The notes beneath the pieces are model-generated. The model was given only the letters and a program-made list of their open reading frames with translations. It ran no database searches and had not been told where the DNA came from. This document shows, piece by piece, positions 7,019 through 8,358 of a stretch of DNA of 8,358 bases (positions are counted from its first letter, which is position 1; every line of letters starts with the position of its first letter). The DNA comes from Caldithrix sp. (GTDB lineage: Bacteria > KSB1 > UBA2214 > DYKH01). Location of the stretch: assembly GCA_020722685.1 (NCBI GenBank), contig DYKH01000202.1, forward strand, positions 1-8,358. The letters are read 5' to 3'. The position numbers were made by a program, and so were the translations under genes.

Positions 7019-8209
7019 CTAAACCCGTTCTATGACCACGGCGACTTCTTTATCCGAAACTTTGTAATCCGCCGGTGGATTGATCTCCACGTCAACTCGG
7101 GACTTTTTCGACAAGCCCTTTCCGGCCGCCTCCAGTTTGACGCGGATGAAATGGTCGATGGAAGTATAGTCATCGGACAGGATATCGTCCAGCTTGAATC
7201 CGGCTTCTTCTTTGATGATGCCGATCAACATGGCATCATTCTCCCGTCGGAAATAACTCGCCAAGTCGGCAAAGCCTTTTCCGTTCATCACGTGCGGGAT
7301 TTTTCGCCGCGCCAGCCGAACGCCGCGATTGCCCTTCAGCAGAATATCGACCAGCTCCGGGATGCCAGGAGCAACTACATGCGCACCTAACAGGTAGCCG
7401 CTGTAGCGATCAGAGACAACCACCTGATCGGCATTCGCCCGCCGTATATGCGCTTCATTAAGAGGGTCGATGATATGGGCAATGACTTTGACTCGCGGTT
7501 CAATGGCCTTGACTGAAAGCGTGCCGAGGATAGTGCGTTCGTCGGATTTTGGCTTGGATCCATCCGACTCATCGGGCAAAATGACCGCCGCGTAAGCGCT
7601 TTTGATATTTGCCCGCCCTAAAACGGTCTCGTCACCAAAATCGCCATAGACGAACTGGATGTGCAAATCGCGATACTTACTGATGACTGCTGCAGCGTCG
7701 TCAGGATTCATGCGGTTCACCAAAACGATGCTTCTATTCTCCCGAATCGCCTCATCGCGAATGGCTTCGATAATGTTCTCGCCGGTGGGATTCCAGCCTA
7801 AAATCGCAATGTGATTCTTTGCGCTGCTTTTTGACAAACCTTTGCCTTCCTTTAGCCGGTTGGTAATAACACGCGAAGAAACGGCAGCCGTGAACACAGA
7901 AAACAGCGTCACGCCGGACATGATGAGAATGGCCGCGACAAGTCGACCGGCCGGCGTAACCGGAACAATGTCTCCATAGCCAACCGTAGCCATCGTAACC
8001 ATGGCCCACCAAAGCCCGTTGCTGAGATTCTTGAATTGGGGGTTGGTCTGGCTCTCCAGCAAGGTAACCCCCACCGCAGCAAGAATTGCCACAAATAAAA
8101 TCGCCACCAACGCTTTGATGAGCTGGCTGTGCCGACTCTTGTAAGCGAAAATACGCAGTCGCCCTATGGTGCTGCGCCGAAGCAACATGTACGGCCTTGC
8201 TTTTTTCAT
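7019..8209 (-). CDS. Two-transmembrane potassium channel with RCK (TrkA-type) domain
   Basis: A 396-residue ligand-gated K+ channel of the MthK type. Order of domains: a basic cytoplasmic N-terminus (1-28); the outer helix TM1 (about 30-52, LIKALVAILFVAILAAVGVT); the pore helix and selectivity filter TMATVGYGD (72-80); the inner helix TM2 (about 88-113, with the G99 hinge region); and an RCK N-lobe Rossmann fold starting HIAILGWNPTGENII (133-147). The D190 of VYGDFGDE is in the position of the second conserved acidic residue region. A C-terminal lobe (about 280-396) ends NPPADYKVSDKEVAVVIE, as in TrkA-C domains. It would form a tetramer at the inner membrane gated by Ca2+ or a nucleotide on the RCK ring. 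It has no voltage-sensor helices and no cyclic-nucleotide domain. The first ATG (8209) has no Shine-Dalgarno, whereas the ATG at 8188 (M8) has AAGG 8 bases upstream and suits the promoter found at 8216-8244; the true protein is probably 389 residues. Confidence 0.93.
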   Translation of the reverse strand: MKKARPYMLLRRSTIGRLRIFAYKSRHSQLIKALVAILFVAILAAVGVTLLESQTNPQFKNLSNGLWWAMVTMATVGYGDIVPVTPAGRLVAAILIMSGVTLFSVFTAAVSSRVITNRLKEGKGLSKSSAKNHIAILGWNPTGENIIEAIRDEAIRENRSIVLVNRMNPDDAAAVISKYRDLHIQFVYGDFGDETVLGRANIKSAYAAVILPDESDGSKPKSDERTILGTLSVKAIEPRVKVIAHIIDPLNEAHIRRANADQVVVSDRYSGYLLGAHVVAPGIPELVDILLKGNRGVRLARRKIPHVMNGKGFADLASYFRRENDAMLIGIIKEEAGFKLDDILSDDYTSIDHFIRVKLEAAGKGLSKKSRVDVEINPPADYKVSDKEVAVVIERV

Positions 8210-8215
8210 TTGAAA

Positions 8216-8244
8216 AATATAGCAAAACTGCTGTAAATTTGCAA
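8216..8244 (-). promoter_or_regulatory. Sigma-70-type promoter of the K+ channel gene
   Basis: On the minus strand, TTGCAA (8244-8239, 4 of 6 matches to the -35 consensus) is followed by a 17-base spacer and TATATT (8221-8216, 5 of 6 matches to the -10 consensus). Transcription would begin near 8209, giving either a leaderless message from the first ATG or, more likely, a leader of about 20 bases before the ATG at 8188, which has an AAGG ribosome-binding site. If the organism uses a divergent sigma factor, the match could be accidental. Confidence 0.5.
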
Positions 8245-8285
8245 CGAATTAATAGGTAAGAAAGGCTCTTCACGAGGGGCAGGTG

Positions 8286-8358
8286 AACTGTGAGCGGCAG
8301 CGAGTAACCAATCACAGGGTACGCAACTGTGAGAGCAAGTGTCTCGCGCAGAGTACGC
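8286..8358. repeat. Short repeated and inverted CTGTGA elements at the right edge
   Basis: AACTGTGAG occurs at 8286-8294 and again at 8325-8333 (39 bases apart), with TCACAG (8312-8317) inverted between them; TCACAG and CTGTGA (8327-8332) could form a hairpin with a 9-base loop. GTACGC is also repeated (8319-8324, 8353-8358). No open frame is supported here. The region could be the edge of a larger intergenic repeat that continues outside the window; nothing more can be said from this fragment. Confidence 0.35.

Noticed and set aside
7752..8315. A 187-codon minus-strand frame overlapping the K+ channel gene
   Set aside because: It is a different frame of the channel gene; the channel frame carries the selectivity filter and RCK motifs.

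Overview
All supported genes lie on the minus strand, so in transcription order (high to low coordinates) the window reads: a two-transmembrane K+ channel with an RCK domain (7019-8209), a stand-alone cyclic-nucleotide-binding protein (6410-6913), a VapB-like antitoxin (6085-6318) followed by a broken vapC remnant (6023-6097), valyl-tRNA synthetase valS (3250-5985), a DUF4160 protein (2974-3210) overlapping a DUF2442 protein (2724-2993), the DNA helicase recG (348-2453), a second antitoxin (68-277), and the first 21 codons of a PIN-domain VapC toxin (1-65) that runs off the window. No tRNA, rRNA, CRISPR array, insertion sequence or phage gene was seen. Plus-strand open frames are antisense shadows of these genes.

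The window is bacterial. Moderate GC content, a ValRS with a C-terminal coiled coil and the form PPPNVTG-x-LTMGH of its first signature, and several chromosomal toxin-antitoxin-like modules would fit a member of the FCB superphylum or a related candidate phylum. This is an impression from sequence style and not a placement.

Two long housekeeping genes (valS, recG) and a potassium-channel block are separated by three small toxin-antitoxin-like cassettes. Left cassette: an intact antitoxin and an apparently intact vapC start, 2 bases apart. Middle cassette: the DUF4160/DUF2442 pair, 39 bases downstream of valS, overlapping by 20 bases and with a strong Shine-Dalgarno for the second gene. Right cassette: an intact antitoxin whose toxin partner has been reduced to about 24 codons with an in-frame TAG, directly upstream of valS. 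The decayed toxin next to an intact antitoxin is the clearest evolutionary signal in the window.

At the right end, the channel has its own recognisable promoter (TTGCAA, 17-base spacer, TATATT), whose position suggests translation begins at the second methionine codon. The downstream single-domain cyclic-nucleotide-binding protein could be a separate regulatory subunit for the channel, which itself lacks such a domain; this is a hypothesis from gene order. The 270-base gap upstream of recG holds an 8-bp perfect hairpin without a T-tract and a weaker terminator-like hairpin.
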